From: a virus
Strand: one strand, 5' to 3'
Length of the DNA: 64,000 bases
Virus record (IMG/VR): IMGVR_UViG_3300046820_001584
Span: 21,741-85,740 of that record
Below the pieces are notes generated by a model that did not search any database, was not told the origin of the DNA, and saw only the letters and a program-made list of their open reading frames with translations. This document shows positions 25,785-35,410 of the stretch, piece by piece; the first letter of the stretch is position 1; each line of letters opens with the position of its first letter. A program made the translations under genes and the position numbers.

Positions 25785-26834
25785 TTAGGAAGCAACCTTA
25801 ACGTTCTTTACAACTACCCAAGCGTCTGCTTGCTCAATTTGAACACCAACACGAGTATACATTGTGTACTCGATTGAGTCCTTACGTGGCCAGAAGAAGC
25901 GGTAAACTGTTACGTCACGCTTTACACCAATTACCACGTTGTTAGGGAATGTCAAGTGGACATCTCCGTGTGATCCTGATGGGCTTGCGTATGAACCAGT
26001 CTGTGTCTCTGGAAGAAGTGGAACTTCAACGATTGGAATACCAAATGCGTATGGAGCTACATATCCTGCTGGACCACCTAGAACAGGAACATCACCACGA
26101 ATAATGCCAGAGGCAATATCTTGTGGAGTAACGTTCTGGATGTTCTGTGAGTTTGAGTACAAGTAATCTTGGATCAAGTTTGATCCTGCAAGGAAGCGAA
26201 GGTCTGTACGACGCTGCTTATACTTACGTGGAAGAGCCTTAAGAGCTGAGTTGAATACAGCACGAGAAATTCCCGCACCTGCTGCATCGACTACACGACC
26301 AGAGGTCTTAGCCTTCTTGACTACACCGTCGAATGACTTGTATAGTGCATCGCTTGAAAGTGCTGTATCACCGTTAAGAATAACATCTTCGATGTCATTT
26401 CCTGCCTGTGTTGCCATCAAACGTGCAATGTGATCTTCAAGATCAGCACCTTCAATGTTGTCTTCTAGAGACTCAGTTGAAAGTTCCCAATCCATGCGAA
26501 GCTTCTTTGTTGTTAGAGAGATCTTTGAGAAAGTTACAGCTGAGTTAACACCTGTATTGTCTCCTTCGGATGCAAGCTTAACAAGCTTTTCTCCTACTGA
26601 CATACGATCAATCTCTGTTGTGTCTGACTTCATTCGAACTGTACGTGCGACTTTTCCAATTACGGTTGAATCGAACATATAGTCTAGGAAGCGAGCTGAT
26701 TGTTCTGGATTTAGAAGACCACCGTTGCCGTTTTCAGACGCTGTGTGTACTCCTGCTCCACCTGTTGTTGATGCAAAACCAGCGGTGGCTGTTGTGCCTG
26801 CTGCAATTGCTTTTTCTAATGTTTCATTGCTCAT
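25785..26834 (-). CDS. Major capsid protein (HK97 fold)
   Basis: 349 residues. An N-terminal Gly/Ala-rich arm ('GGLLNPEQSARFLDYMFDSTVIGKVARTVRM', about 38-68 in parts) is typical of actinophage HK97-type capsid proteins, followed by E-loop and P/A-domain features ('DIEDVILNGD', about 149-158). It comes after protease and portal, with an SD AGGTG and its own terminator. No separate delta domain, which appears instead on the protease gene. Confidence 0.9.
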   Translation of the reverse strand: MSNETLEKAIAAGTTATAGFASTTGGAGVHTASENGNGGLLNPEQSARFLDYMFDSTVIGKVARTVRMKSDTTEIDRMSVGEKLVKLASEGDNTGVNSAVTFSKISLTTKKLRMDWELSTESLEDNIEGADLEDHIARLMATQAGNDIEDVILNGDTALSSDALYKSFDGVVKKAKTSGRVVDAAGAGISRAVFNSALKALPRKYKQRRTDLRFLAGSNLIQDYLYSNSQNIQNVTPQDIASGIIRGDVPVLGGPAGYVAPYAFGIPIVEVPLLPETQTGSYASPSGSHGDVHLTFPNNVVIGVKRDVTVYRFFWPRKDSIEYTMYTRVGVQIEQADAWVVVKNVKVAS

Positions 26835-26850
26835 TATAATTTCACCTACC

Positions 26851-28200
26851 CTAGTTAAATATTTCGTTTACGGAACCGAGGAAAGAACCGTTCCATTTTG
26901 ATTTGTTTACTGCTGGTACCGCAGACCCGCCAAGGTCTGAGGACTTCTTAATTGCTGTATCGCCTTCTACGGCATCTACACGCTTTTGAACACCATCAAT
27001 GGTGCCCTTTATTTCTGTTACAGCTGCACTTAGTGCGCTGTGCTTTTCTGCTAACTCTGTAATTTGAGCATTTACGCTCTTGCTAAAAGTCTCTACAGTT
27101 TCTTTAATTTCTGAAACCTGTACTGCATTTGCCTCTGTAGCCTTGCTAAGAGTATCTGCAAAGAATCCCTTTAGGTCTACTAACATTTTTGCAAAATCAG
27201 GCTCTTCGTTTTCTACTGCAGTTTCTGCTTGAGGAGCTTCAACCGACTTAAAGACATCTACAGAAGCAGAGTCTGCATCTTCCACTGAGTTATCAGCGTT
27301 TGGTGCATCTTCGACAGCAAGAGCATCAGATGCTACTACGGTCTCTTCAACGATTTCTGTTTCTGCAGTTACTACTGCTGAATCTTCAGCTATTGCGTTT
27401 AGTTTTTCCACTTCATTACCTCCTTGTACGTTTACCTGTTTTGCTATTGTTTGTGTTTCAGGCAACGGAACTCTTGACTTCTTGAATGAAGCAAGAATCT
27501 TATCTATCTCTTTTGATTTGTTTATGTCTGAGCTTTCAACCCAGCCAATTAGCGTAGCTTCTTTTCCAGTGACTGGAGAAGAGTATGTCTTGTCTGTTGA
27601 GATAAAAACAGAATCGCTTTCTTCACAATAAAAAATATTTTCTGTAACTACATCTGCTGCCATGCCCTTAAATATAAGCTGGCCGTTCATCTTTTCAATT
27701 GAAATAATATTGCACATTTCGTTTGCTGGTGAATCAACAATTGAAAGTTCAATTAAATCATAATCCTTAATAAATCTTACAGTCTCTCCTGTTGCCTTAT
27801 TCATTTCGTTGTCTGACTCTTTAATCTTTCCGCCGATTGAAAAACCTGAAAGTGTTCCGTCTAAAACTTTTTCCCAAGTATCTTGTGCGCCTTTTGAAAT
27901 GTATGATGTTACATAAACGCCATTATAAAATTGCTTTGACTTTTGATCGTAGTATGTTTCTGGCTTAAAAGAAACTACTTTACCTACAGCTAAAGGCTGA
28001 TGCATCTCTCTAAGATTTCCTCTAAAGTTATCAAATGCTTTCATGCTTGCTTCTGCTGTTACAACATCACCTGTTTGATCTACATTATCAAGTGTAGCAA
28101 ACCCAGATACAGTTCTATTTTCCCTGTTCACCTTTGTAAACGGGACAGCTAAATGAATGTTTTGGCCGTCGGTGGACCACTGGGCTTTTTCAATGTTCAT
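26851..28200 (-). CDS. Prohead protease (S78) with C-terminal scaffold-like domain
   Basis: 449 residues. The S78/HK97 prohead protease core (about 1-170) shows H67 in REMHQP, Ser in LSGFSIGG (S121) and ELSIVDSPAN (about 161-170). Residues 170-280 are an insert of unknown role; 280-446 are acidic and then a long coiled coil, resembling a scaffold domain. Protease fused to scaffold is known for some phages, and would self-clear during maturation. Confidence 0.85.
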   Translation of the reverse strand: MNIEKAQWSTDGQNIHLAVPFTKVNRENRTVSGFATLDNVDQTGDVVTAEASMKAFDNFRGNLREMHQPLAVGKVVSFKPETYYDQKSKQFYNGVYVTSYISKGAQDTWEKVLDGTLSGFSIGGKIKESDNEMNKATGETVRFIKDYDLIELSIVDSPANEMCNIISIEKMNGQLIFKGMAADVVTENIFYCEESDSVFISTDKTYSSPVTGKEATLIGWVESSDINKSKEIDKILASFKKSRVPLPETQTIAKQVNVQGGNEVEKLNAIAEDSAVVTAETEIVEETVVASDALAVEDAPNADNSVEDADSASVDVFKSVEAPQAETAVENEEPDFAKMLVDLKGFFADTLSKATEANAVQVSEIKETVETFSKSVNAQITELAEKHSALSAAVTEIKGTIDGVQKRVDAVEGDTAIKKSSDLGGSAVPAVNKSKWNGSFLGSVNEIFN

Positions 28201-28253
28201 ATGCTTAATTTTATACTTGTCTATCTAAAAATGCAAATAGCAGTTGATTAGGT

Positions 28254-29837
28254 TTAGTCAACCTTTTTGCCATCTCCTTTTGCATTTCTGCCTTCCCCGA
28301 CTTTATCGGAAGAAGCGGCAGATCTGGCAGAATCTCTAGCCCTAGTTTTTCCAGCAGTTGCTTTTTGATCGGCAGCTTGCTGTGGCTTTAATTCAACCAT
28401 TTCATCTCCGCCATCTACAGGAATCATTCCCTTTCTGATTCTAACTTCATTTGGGGTAATTACCTGCATTCTTAAATATCTTTCGTCTATTTGTGACTGG
28501 GTATCTTCATCAGTCAAAGTTAGCTCTTCGAATTTAATTTTTAATGCATCTGTCTTTTCTTCAATTATTGAATTAATTCTTTTTTCAAGTCTCATCTGAG
28601 CTGGACGACAAACCTGCTCTTTGAATGTTTTGTCTGCGTCTCTAGCATTTGCAAGAGATACGCCTTCTGGAACACCAATTTTATTAATTGGAACTCTATG
28701 TGCTAATAAGATTTCATCTCTATTAGACTGTCTATAAATATTAAATGATGACTCTTGAGCACCAGCTTCAACTGGCTCCATTTTAAACTCAACTTTATTA
28801 TCTTGAGTGTCGGCTGGTAGAGGGATATATAGTGATCTGTGGTTCTTTCCTTTTAATCCAACCTGGAAAAACTCAAGCAATTTTCTTTCTGACTCTGGAG
28901 AAAGCTTTGCTCCCTTAACTGTAATAATATATCTTGGGACCGCCTTATTCTCAAAGTAGTCTAGGTTATATCTACCAGCAAATTCATTTCCAGCAAGTGA
29001 CATCTGGGCTGCTACAATATCTGGAATGCCATAGTAATTATTCATCGGAGTATACTTCTTTAAATGAATAATTTCATTTGGACGATCTTCCATATCTCCA
29101 ATTGGGTTTACTGTTTCTGTATCTCCAAAGTTTCTAAAGAATACCGCCTTGCCGTAAAGCAATTGCATAAATCCATCTCTAAGTCTTCTTACACGCATTG
29201 TCTTAGCTGGTATGTGACCAATATATCCAATGTCTCCGCCTGTAGTTCTACCAATTTCAAGGTAACCGTTACCAGTTGCCTCCAGATCCGTATAAACCTT
29301 TATCAAGGTTTCAGTAAATGTATCCTCATCGTTTGTTGCGTCTAGCCAATCTTGAAGATCTTGCTTTAACTTATTTAATTTTCTACGAGCTCTGTCTAGC
29401 TGCTTGTCATCTGTTATTGCATCAATAGCATCATTTGTTTTTCTGGTTTCCATAAAAGAATACCCAAGGCCAACAATGTTTGCAACCTTAGCATTAATAG
29501 CTGCGTAGTTGTATGTTGAAACTTCATATATTTGAGATAGGTATTCTAGATTATATACTGGTTGTACAAGATCAAACATTGCATATCCAGTGACTGCTGA
29601 TTGCAATAGGTTCTGCTGTGTTCCTGCTCCGTCTTTACCAGTAAATGATTTTGCAAAATCTCTATTTACTTTTCTTTTAAAATTTGTTCCTAGACCTCTT
29701 ACTTTTTTAAGGTCATCAATACCGATGGCAAATGGGTCTACGTGTTCTTTTTCTTTCTTAAATGAGAATAGGTCTGAGCTATTTTTAACAGATACTTCGT
29801 ATGTATCTTCTGGTCCGTCTTCTAAAAATTGTGTCAT
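28254..29837 (-). CDS. Portal protein
   Basis: 527 residues, upstream of the protease and capsid genes. Features of the HK97/SPP1-like portal family: 'YNYAAINAKVANIVGLGYSF' (wing/stem helix region), 'KTMRVRRLRDGFMQLLYG' and 'IIHLKKYTPMNNYYGIPDI' clip region, and a late helix with 'DEILLAHRVPINKIGVPEG'. The C-terminal 50 residues are Lys/Ala/Ser-rich. The ring is the DNA gate and the binding point for terminase and head-tail adaptor. Confidence 0.88.
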   Translation of the reverse strand: MTQFLEDGPEDTYEVSVKNSSDLFSFKKEKEHVDPFAIGIDDLKKVRGLGTNFKRKVNRDFAKSFTGKDGAGTQQNLLQSAVTGYAMFDLVQPVYNLEYLSQIYEVSTYNYAAINAKVANIVGLGYSFMETRKTNDAIDAITDDKQLDRARRKLNKLKQDLQDWLDATNDEDTFTETLIKVYTDLEATGNGYLEIGRTTGGDIGYIGHIPAKTMRVRRLRDGFMQLLYGKAVFFRNFGDTETVNPIGDMEDRPNEIIHLKKYTPMNNYYGIPDIVAAQMSLAGNEFAGRYNLDYFENKAVPRYIITVKGAKLSPESERKLLEFFQVGLKGKNHRSLYIPLPADTQDNKVEFKMEPVEAGAQESSFNIYRQSNRDEILLAHRVPINKIGVPEGVSLANARDADKTFKEQVCRPAQMRLEKRINSIIEEKTDALKIKFEELTLTDEDTQSQIDERYLRMQVITPNEVRIRKGMIPVDGGDEMVELKPQQAADQKATAGKTRARDSARSAASSDKVGEGRNAKGDGKKVD

Positions 29838-30172
29838 TGAACTGCTCCCCCTCTTAACATTGAGTCTTTATACACACCAATATCTAAAGGATCTGGTGTT
29901 AGTCCCCATTTAAGTCTTTCGTTCTGATGTTCAAATTCTTCATCATCAATTTTTCTTCTACCAGAAAGAAATTTAGGCTGGCCTTCGCTAATTCCATAAT
30001 GTCTAACTGCATCTGCAAGTGCGGCAATTTTAGATCTATTGCCCTTTGTGGATGTTATAGAAAGAAAATTTCCATCGTCATCGCCGATCCATCGGCCATC
30101 TGGCATTTCCCATACGTATATGCCTAGGCGTGTTTCTTCAATGATTTGACTTTTTTGATTTAAGATGTCCAT
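29834..30172 (-). CDS. Hypothetical protein before the portal
   Basis: 112 residues, 4-nt ATGA overlap with the portal. Contains 'GIYVWEMPDGRWIGDDDGNFLSI' and 'QPKFLSGRRKIDDEEFEHQNERLKWG', a conserved-looking arrangement in phages of this type. No function known. The terminase gene normally upstream is not here. Confidence 0.65.
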   Translation of the reverse strand: MDILNQKSQIIEETRLGIYVWEMPDGRWIGDDDGNFLSITSTKGNRSKIAALADAVRHYGISEGQPKFLSGRRKIDDEEFEHQNERLKWGLTPDPLDIGVYKDSMLRGGAVQ

Positions 30173-30253
30173 ATGTTAAACAGTTTACCATTATTTCTAA
30201 CAAAAGTCCATCTTCTGTCCTAGCCCATGACAATATTTTAAATATATTGTAGC
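30173..30253. other. Short intergenic gap with symmetric hairpin
   Basis: An ACAATAT/ATATTGT 7-bp stem (30230-30250) lies at the end of the lectin-like gene. It could be a weak terminator or processing site; no T run follows, so regulation is uncertain. Confidence 0.3.
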
Positions 30254-32059
30254 CTAGTTGTCAAAAGATCTAACAAAATACGCCGTATTGTCCTGACCAG
30301 TAGCACTTTCTTGAAAAGTTACGCCTGGGTCTTGGACAGATATTGAGTTGTCTGAACAATATAACTTGTAGTTTTTTAATGCTTCTGAGGCTGTAAATGC
30401 TTGTTGGTAGAAAGCAATGTTGCTGTAAACATTTGATCCGCCATAATTGAGTTCATCTTGACTTTGATTAATTTTAATCCCTGTTGCTGCGGCATTTAAA
30501 ACCACAATAACATGGTGAGCTACACCGCCTAATAAAAATTGGGATACGTTTGTTGAAGAAGTCCTATTAACTCCATTTACGTATATTGCACTAATTCCAG
30601 TTTTAGATATAGATCCATTAGCCGCCCAGCTTAATTGGGCAGAAGTAGAAGAAAACAAAACATTTTTACCAGGCTCTGGAGTAAAAAACATCTCTACTGT
30701 TCTTGGCTGTATTGCTAGATCAACAGAGAATCCGTGTCCTGAGTACATAGAAAGCCCATTATATTTATTTTGCATTCTTACTGGATAATTATAATATCCC
30801 AAAGAGAAGTCGTAGTCTGAGTATATTTTGCCGCCAGCATTATCAGAATAAAAATCTTTATTAGAATATAGGTCTATCTCTAGTCTATCAAAATAAGGCA
30901 AGTCAAAAGAGGAGTCTTCAGTAGACATTGTAATTCTTATGTCTAGTATGGGGCCAGATAAATTTTCATTTTTATTAAAGTACGGTAAGGGAGAATTGTT
31001 TTTACAAGGCTTCCATTGTTCTCCAGGAACTTTAACCTCTACCAAAATATTTTCTACATCTTGTCCGTAAGATATTCTAGATGAAACAATACTTTCTGGA
31101 TTTGGCACATAAAGCCTATCTTCAAATACAAAAGTTTTTTCTTCTGGTAACTGTGTCTGTGCAAATTCTATTCTTTGATACACTGGATTATAGTAAGCAT
31201 CACCTGAAACTATTTTGTCTAAAGAATTTGCTCCAGGATATCTAAAAGATACTGCTGGCTTTATAAATACAGAGTTTAGTGAAAAAAACGTACCTTCTTG
31301 TGAATAAACAATTTGTGAGTATTTAGTTTCTTTGTATCCAGCTGCATAATGATTTAGTATTTTTGAATCATCTAGCTCGTATTTATAGATTGCCGCTGAA
31401 TCTACTAAAAATCTTTTCCCTATGTTTGCTGGGCCTATTTTTAAACTAATGTCTTCGTTTATAAACTTAAAGCCATCTGAAATAAGTTTTTCAGAAGCTA
31501 AGACTCCATCTACATAAAGGGCTAATCTATTTTTAGAAAATACTCCAACTAAATGCATTACTTTGTTTCTAGATACTTTGTGCCATACTGTTTTCTGATC
31601 AGTGCATTTAAATATTACATTTTCATTTTTGTAAAATAGACCTATTTTGTTTAGAGAGTCTCCAAGTATCATATATTCATTTAAGTCAGAAGAGTCTGGC
31701 TTAAACCATATTTCAAATGAAAATGGGCTGTCTGGATTTTTAGATGTGGCAACTCCAAGTGCCTTTAGAGATAGATCTACATTGTCATTAATTTCAGTTC
31801 CTCTAACTCCCGCTCCAACTATTGGAAGCACTTCCATGTCAGAAGAATCTAGTGCATATCCTTCCATTGCATTTCCAGAATAATCTATTATTGGAAGCCC
31901 AGATATAGCTGCATATGAAACGCCATTATCTCTTAGATCTGCATAGGTTGCATATAATGTAGTTAAATTGCTGTAAACGCCAGCTTCTCCAGAACGAACT
32001 TCATCTAGCAAAAAAAATGCAAGTGGGTTATCTTTTAAGACAGTGTATTTATATGACAT
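30254..32059 (-). CDS. LamG/concanavalin-like virion adhesin
   Basis: 601 residues. Residues about 95-245 have a laminin-G/ConA-like lectin pattern ('DSPFSFEIWFKPDSS', 'VMHLVGVFSKNRLALYVDGVL', 'DSAAIYKYELDDSKILNHY'), and a second similar domain lies near 430-590 ('NVLFSSTSAQLSWA', 'AHHVIVVLNAAATGIKI'). Such domains bind sugars. Placed among the fibre genes, it is probably a decoration or receptor-binding protein. Confidence 0.75.
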   Translation of the reverse strand: MSYKYTVLKDNPLAFFLLDEVRSGEAGVYSNLTTLYATYADLRDNGVSYAAISGLPIIDYSGNAMEGYALDSSDMEVLPIVGAGVRGTEINDNVDLSLKALGVATSKNPDSPFSFEIWFKPDSSDLNEYMILGDSLNKIGLFYKNENVIFKCTDQKTVWHKVSRNKVMHLVGVFSKNRLALYVDGVLASEKLISDGFKFINEDISLKIGPANIGKRFLVDSAAIYKYELDDSKILNHYAAGYKETKYSQIVYSQEGTFFSLNSVFIKPAVSFRYPGANSLDKIVSGDAYYNPVYQRIEFAQTQLPEEKTFVFEDRLYVPNPESIVSSRISYGQDVENILVEVKVPGEQWKPCKNNSPLPYFNKNENLSGPILDIRITMSTEDSSFDLPYFDRLEIDLYSNKDFYSDNAGGKIYSDYDFSLGYYNYPVRMQNKYNGLSMYSGHGFSVDLAIQPRTVEMFFTPEPGKNVLFSSTSAQLSWAANGSISKTGISAIYVNGVNRTSSTNVSQFLLGGVAHHVIVVLNAAATGIKINQSQDELNYGGSNVYSNIAFYQQAFTASEALKNYKLYCSDNSISVQDPGVTFQESATGQDNTAYFVRSFDN

Positions 32060-32062
32060 GTC

Positions 32063-33175
32063 TTACTTCTCTTCTAGTGCTTTAACTCTCGCTGTAAGCT
32101 CTTGTACTGCTTTAATTAATGGAGCAATAAATTGGTCATATCTAAGTCCCTGCATAGAGTCTTCTTCTGACATATCCATTTTTACCCAGCCTGCAAAATC
32201 TGCAACTCCAGACTCATCTAAAACTGTTTTTACTTCTTGTGCAATAAGTCCATAGTGGGTTCTTGATCCAGGAATTGAAACAATATCTCCGTCTACTATT
32301 TCTTTTCCGCCTTCAATAAACTTATAGCTTACTGGATTTAGATTATTAATAAAATTAAGGCCTAGTTGAGATGATGTAATGTCAGTCTTTAGTCTTTGAT
32401 CTGATGTATTAATAGTTCCAGTGTTTGAGTATATTGTTTTCCAAAATCTATTTGAGCTAACTCCATTAGGAACGTCTGTTGGCTGACCAAGATTATAAAG
32501 GTTGTTTGCAATTGGATACCAGTTAGAGTTTACGCCAAATCCTGCTGAGGTTGGTATATTTAAACTTATTGTTGTTGGCACTGGATCTATAGTTGCGCTT
32601 GATCCAGGAATTCCTTGTGGTCCCGTGGCACCCGTGGCACCCGTGGCACCTCTTGGAATTGTAAATGCAAAAACGGCATTTGCAGACGTGCCAGTGTTGG
32701 TTACAGAAGCGCTTGTTCCAGCTGCACCTGTTGTAGTAGTTCCAATAGCTAGAGTGGTTGGACCCTGCGGGCCAGCGGGCCCTTGCGGACCCTGTGGACC
32801 TTGTGGTAAAACTAGATTTAATGTTTGCGATGGGCTGGTGCCAGTTATTGTTGCATTAGCTGAAGCTCCGCCAACAACGGTACCTATATTTAAAACATTA
32901 GAAGGGCCAGGCCCACCAATAATTCCATCAATACCTCTAGGCAATGTTAAGTTTAATATAGCATTAGAAGATGTTCCAACATTTGTAACTGCTGCTGGAG
33001 TACTTGCGCTAACGGTGGTTACTGTACCTATTGCTAAGGTGCCTGAAGGGCCCTGTGGGCCTGGATTAGCAGCAATGAAGGTTGCAATGTCAGCACCAAG
33101 GTTTCCAAGGTCTCTAGGGACGTCTGGGGTGTCTGTATAGTCTGGAAATCTCCAGCCGTTTACTCCTGTGCTCAT
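32063..33175 (-). CDS. Collagen-like tail fibre with S74 chaperone
   Basis: 370 residues. Short Gly-x-y runs occur at about 38-45 (GPQGPS), 125-140 (GPQGPQGPAGPQGP) and 180-200 (GATGATGATGPQGIPG), separated by repeats rich in Thr/Ala/Ile such as 'AIGTVTT'. The C-terminal 115 residues are an S74 intramolecular chaperone starting 'TSDQRLKTDI' (Ser nucleophile) and ending in a heptad helix. It is followed in the operon by four P4H-like oxygenases and could be their substrate. Confidence 0.85.
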   Translation of the reverse strand: MSTGVNGWRFPDYTDTPDVPRDLGNLGADIATFIAANPGPQGPSGTLAIGTVTTVSASTPAAVTNVGTSSNAILNLTLPRGIDGIIGGPGPSNVLNIGTVVGGASANATITGTSPSQTLNLVLPQGPQGPQGPAGPQGPTTLAIGTTTTGAAGTSASVTNTGTSANAVFAFTIPRGATGATGATGPQGIPGSSATIDPVPTTISLNIPTSAGFGVNSNWYPIANNLYNLGQPTDVPNGVSSNRFWKTIYSNTGTINTSDQRLKTDITSSQLGLNFINNLNPVSYKFIEGGKEIVDGDIVSIPGSRTHYGLIAQEVKTVLDESGVADFAGWVKMDMSEEDSMQGLRYDQFIAPLIKAVQELTARVKALEEK

Positions 33176-33195
33176 TTTTTTATTATACCACCGAT

Positions 33196-33846
33196 CTACT
33201 TAATATATACGTGTGCTGGGCTCATATATCTGGTGCCAGAAATAATTGGCTTTACTTCATGAATATATGGCTCCTGCGAAGGAAACATTATCATGCTTCC
33301 AGCCTTTGGCTTAACGGTAACATTGTGATTTGGAAAGCTAATTTCTCCGCCTTCGTAGTCGTCGTTTATATATGCTACCAAAGAAAATGCTAGATCTGCA
33401 TTACCATCTTGTCCGTCAAAATGTGGACCCATAGACTGTCCTTCATTCCAAGCCTTAATAGTGGTGTTATCTAAATTTAAATTATATTTACTTTTATCTA
33501 GCTTGTGTCCTTCTAGGTATCTATCGGTACACATTTCAAATGCCATTAGAAAGCTATTTGCTATATACAAAGTTTTTTTATCTACCACATCTGATCCAGT
33601 AGATTCTTTTAACTTAGACTTATTAATATTTTTCGTTTTCCCGTAAATTAATTCTTTGTCGTCGCTTGCTGTCCAATTTTCCCATTTAGATATTCTAGAA
33701 TAAGACTGTGGCTCTTCATCAATTTTGTCAATAAATACTTTTAGCTCTTCTGGAAAACTTAATGCATTTTCCCAGTACCAAATTTGTGGTCCAAGAACCT
33801 TAAGGTCAAACATTATAAATTGTTTAAACTCAATATTGTTTTGCAT
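33196..33846 (-). CDS. Fe(II)/2OG oxygenase, P4H-like (1 of the cluster)
   Basis: 216 residues with H142-F-D144, H196 and R206 as metal and 2-oxoglutarate ligands and the conserved 'YINDDYEGGEISFP' strand (159-172). 1-nt overlap with the next gene. It lies 20 nt from the collagen-like fibre gene, so Pro or Lys hydroxylation of virion protein is one likely role. Family certain; substrate not. Confidence 0.9.
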   Translation of the reverse strand: MQNNIEFKQFIMFDLKVLGPQIWYWENALSFPEELKVFIDKIDEEPQSYSRISKWENWTASDDKELIYGKTKNINKSKLKESTGSDVVDKKTLYIANSFLMAFEMCTDRYLEGHKLDKSKYNLNLDNTTIKAWNEGQSMGPHFDGQDGNADLAFSLVAYINDDYEGGEISFPNHNVTVKPKAGSMIMFPSQEPYIHEVKPIISGTRYMSPAHVYIK

Positions 33847-34595
33847 TATTCTACTTCCTTGGCTGGATATTTTTCTCCAGTTGCAGTAATACGTAGTCCT
33901 TGATTACGAATTTCTTCCCATTCGACAGCTTCTGTTTTTTGATATGCTCTTACTTCAGCAAGCTCAGCTGCCCAAGCGTCTCTTACTTCTTGTGGATAGT
34001 CTGATTCTTCTCTGTCATCCCAAAAAGATCCAAGGGTATATCTAATTGCTTTCTTTACGGTTGTAACTTCATGAGTATTTTCAAATCCACCCGCAAATGT
34101 AGCCATGCTTCCAGTCTTTGGAATAATTGTTAATCCGTGCTTAAAATTTAAAACTCCGTCTTCAAAGTCATCATTTAAGTAAATAAATGTTGCGTATCTG
34201 CTTCTTGTAAATGCACCAGAGTTTCCGTCATTGTCTGTGTTATCTGAATGCATATTTGCAAATGCGCCAGGTGCCCATCTCTGAGAGTGCCAACTAATTT
34301 GTGACATTTGCTCAGGATTTTTACCAGCCATATCGGCTGTTGCGTCAATTACTCTTTGTCTTAGTACTTGAAAAAAATCTCCTGGCAATCCGCAAGCAAT
34401 TGTATCTGGATCATTGACTTCTGGCATACCAGATGAATATGATTCATAGAAAGAAATAGGCATCCACTTCAATTCTTCTTTTTGCATTTTTATGTCTAGG
34501 ACTTTAATAATTGCAGCGCACTCTTCTGGAGTCAAGAAATTGTCATATACAACTATATCTGATTTATGTCTTGTTACAACCATGTCTCTTTCCAT
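33846..34595 (-). CDS. Fe(II)/2OG oxygenase, P4H-like (2)
   Basis: 249 residues. H116-S-D118 in a well-formed site ('FANMHSDNTDND'), H175 and R185, with 'YLNDDFEDGVLNF' (139-151) replacing the usual EGGE. Overlaps the previous gene start by 1 nt. The C-terminal extension (about 200-249) is helical and acidic. Confidence 0.88.
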   Translation of the reverse strand: MERDMVVTRHKSDIVVYDNFLTPEECAAIIKVLDIKMQKEELKWMPISFYESYSSGMPEVNDPDTIACGLPGDFFQVLRQRVIDATADMAGKNPEQMSQISWHSQRWAPGAFANMHSDNTDNDGNSGAFTRSRYATFIYLNDDFEDGVLNFKHGLTIIPKTGSMATFAGGFENTHEVTTVKKAIRYTLGSFWDDREESDYPQEVRDAWAAELAEVRAYQKTEAVEWEEIRNQGLRITATGEKYPAKEVE

Positions 34596-35410
34596 TATTC
34601 ATTTTCTCCCTTTATATTAGCAAGATCATCGTAAAGTGTTGGTACACCATTTTCCAAATATCTCATGTTTCTTGGATCTTCGTATTTAATTCTTTCCGCT
34701 TCCATTTGAGCCCATTTATATGCACCATAAGTTTTTTGATTATTTAGCCATTCTTTTGTTCCATCGAACGGTGTCATAACAAAGTTTCTTACAAAAAACT
34801 TTTCGTTATTTTCAATAGTTTTAACTCCGTGGTAGTATGGCTCTGTAGATGGAAATACTAAAATATCTCCAGAAACTGGCTTATGATTAATAAGCTTGCC
34901 GTCTACAAAAAATTCAATATCTCCTCCATCATAATCGTCATTTATATACATAGTACATGTTATTGAAAACTTGTCTCCAGGCATATCTTTTTGAGACGTT
35001 ATGTGGTCTGTATGATACTGCATTGTCATTTTATTATCTAGAGTGTTAATTTGTGGATTATACTTTGAATAAGAGCATCCGCTAAATCTCCAGCCTTCTG
35101 GCAAATCAATATTGTGTCTTTCTACGTAGTCCATTAAAACTGCATGATAGGCAGCCTCAACTTCTTCTACAAAATTCTTTTCTTTAATAAACATTTCATC
35201 TGACTGCTGATCATCAGATATCTCCATTGGATTCTTTTTTTGTGTATAAGTGCCAAAGTGTGCCCATGGATCCCATGTCTTTAAAAAATGCTTGCCCTCT
35301 GAAGTTTTTTCAGACTCTTTCATTACTTCGTACATTTTTTGTGGATCAGTAAGAACATCTCTGTAAACTTCTACATTTGGATAAATCTCTATATAGTTTA
35401 ATTTGCTCAT
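34595..35410 (-). CDS. Fe(II)/2OG oxygenase, P4H-like (3)
   Basis: 271 residues. H133-T-D135, H194, and K204 in place of the usual Arg ten residues later; K is also seen in prolyl-4-hydroxylases for 2OG binding. 'YINDDYDGGDIEFFVDG' (155-171) conserved. Longer than its neighbours, with extra helices before and after the core. Overlaps the next start by 4 nt. Confidence 0.88.
   Translation of the reverse strand: MSKLNYIEIYPNVEVYRDVLTDPQKMYEVMKESEKTSEGKHFLKTWDPWAHFGTYTQKKNPMEISDDQQSDEMFIKEKNFVEEVEAAYHAVLMDYVERHNIDLPEGWRFSGCSYSKYNPQINTLDNKMTMQYHTDHITSQKDMPGDKFSITCTMYINDDYDGGDIEFFVDGKLINHKPVSGDILVFPSTEPYYHGVKTIENNEKFFVRNFVMTPFDGTKEWLNNQKTYGAYKWAQMEAERIKYEDPRNMRYLENGVPTLYDDLANIKGENE

Noticed and set aside
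32502-33140. Plus-strand 212-aa open frame over the collagen-like fibre
   Set aside because: It arises from Gly/Pro-rich codons; no SD, and the minus frame has a full S74 domain.
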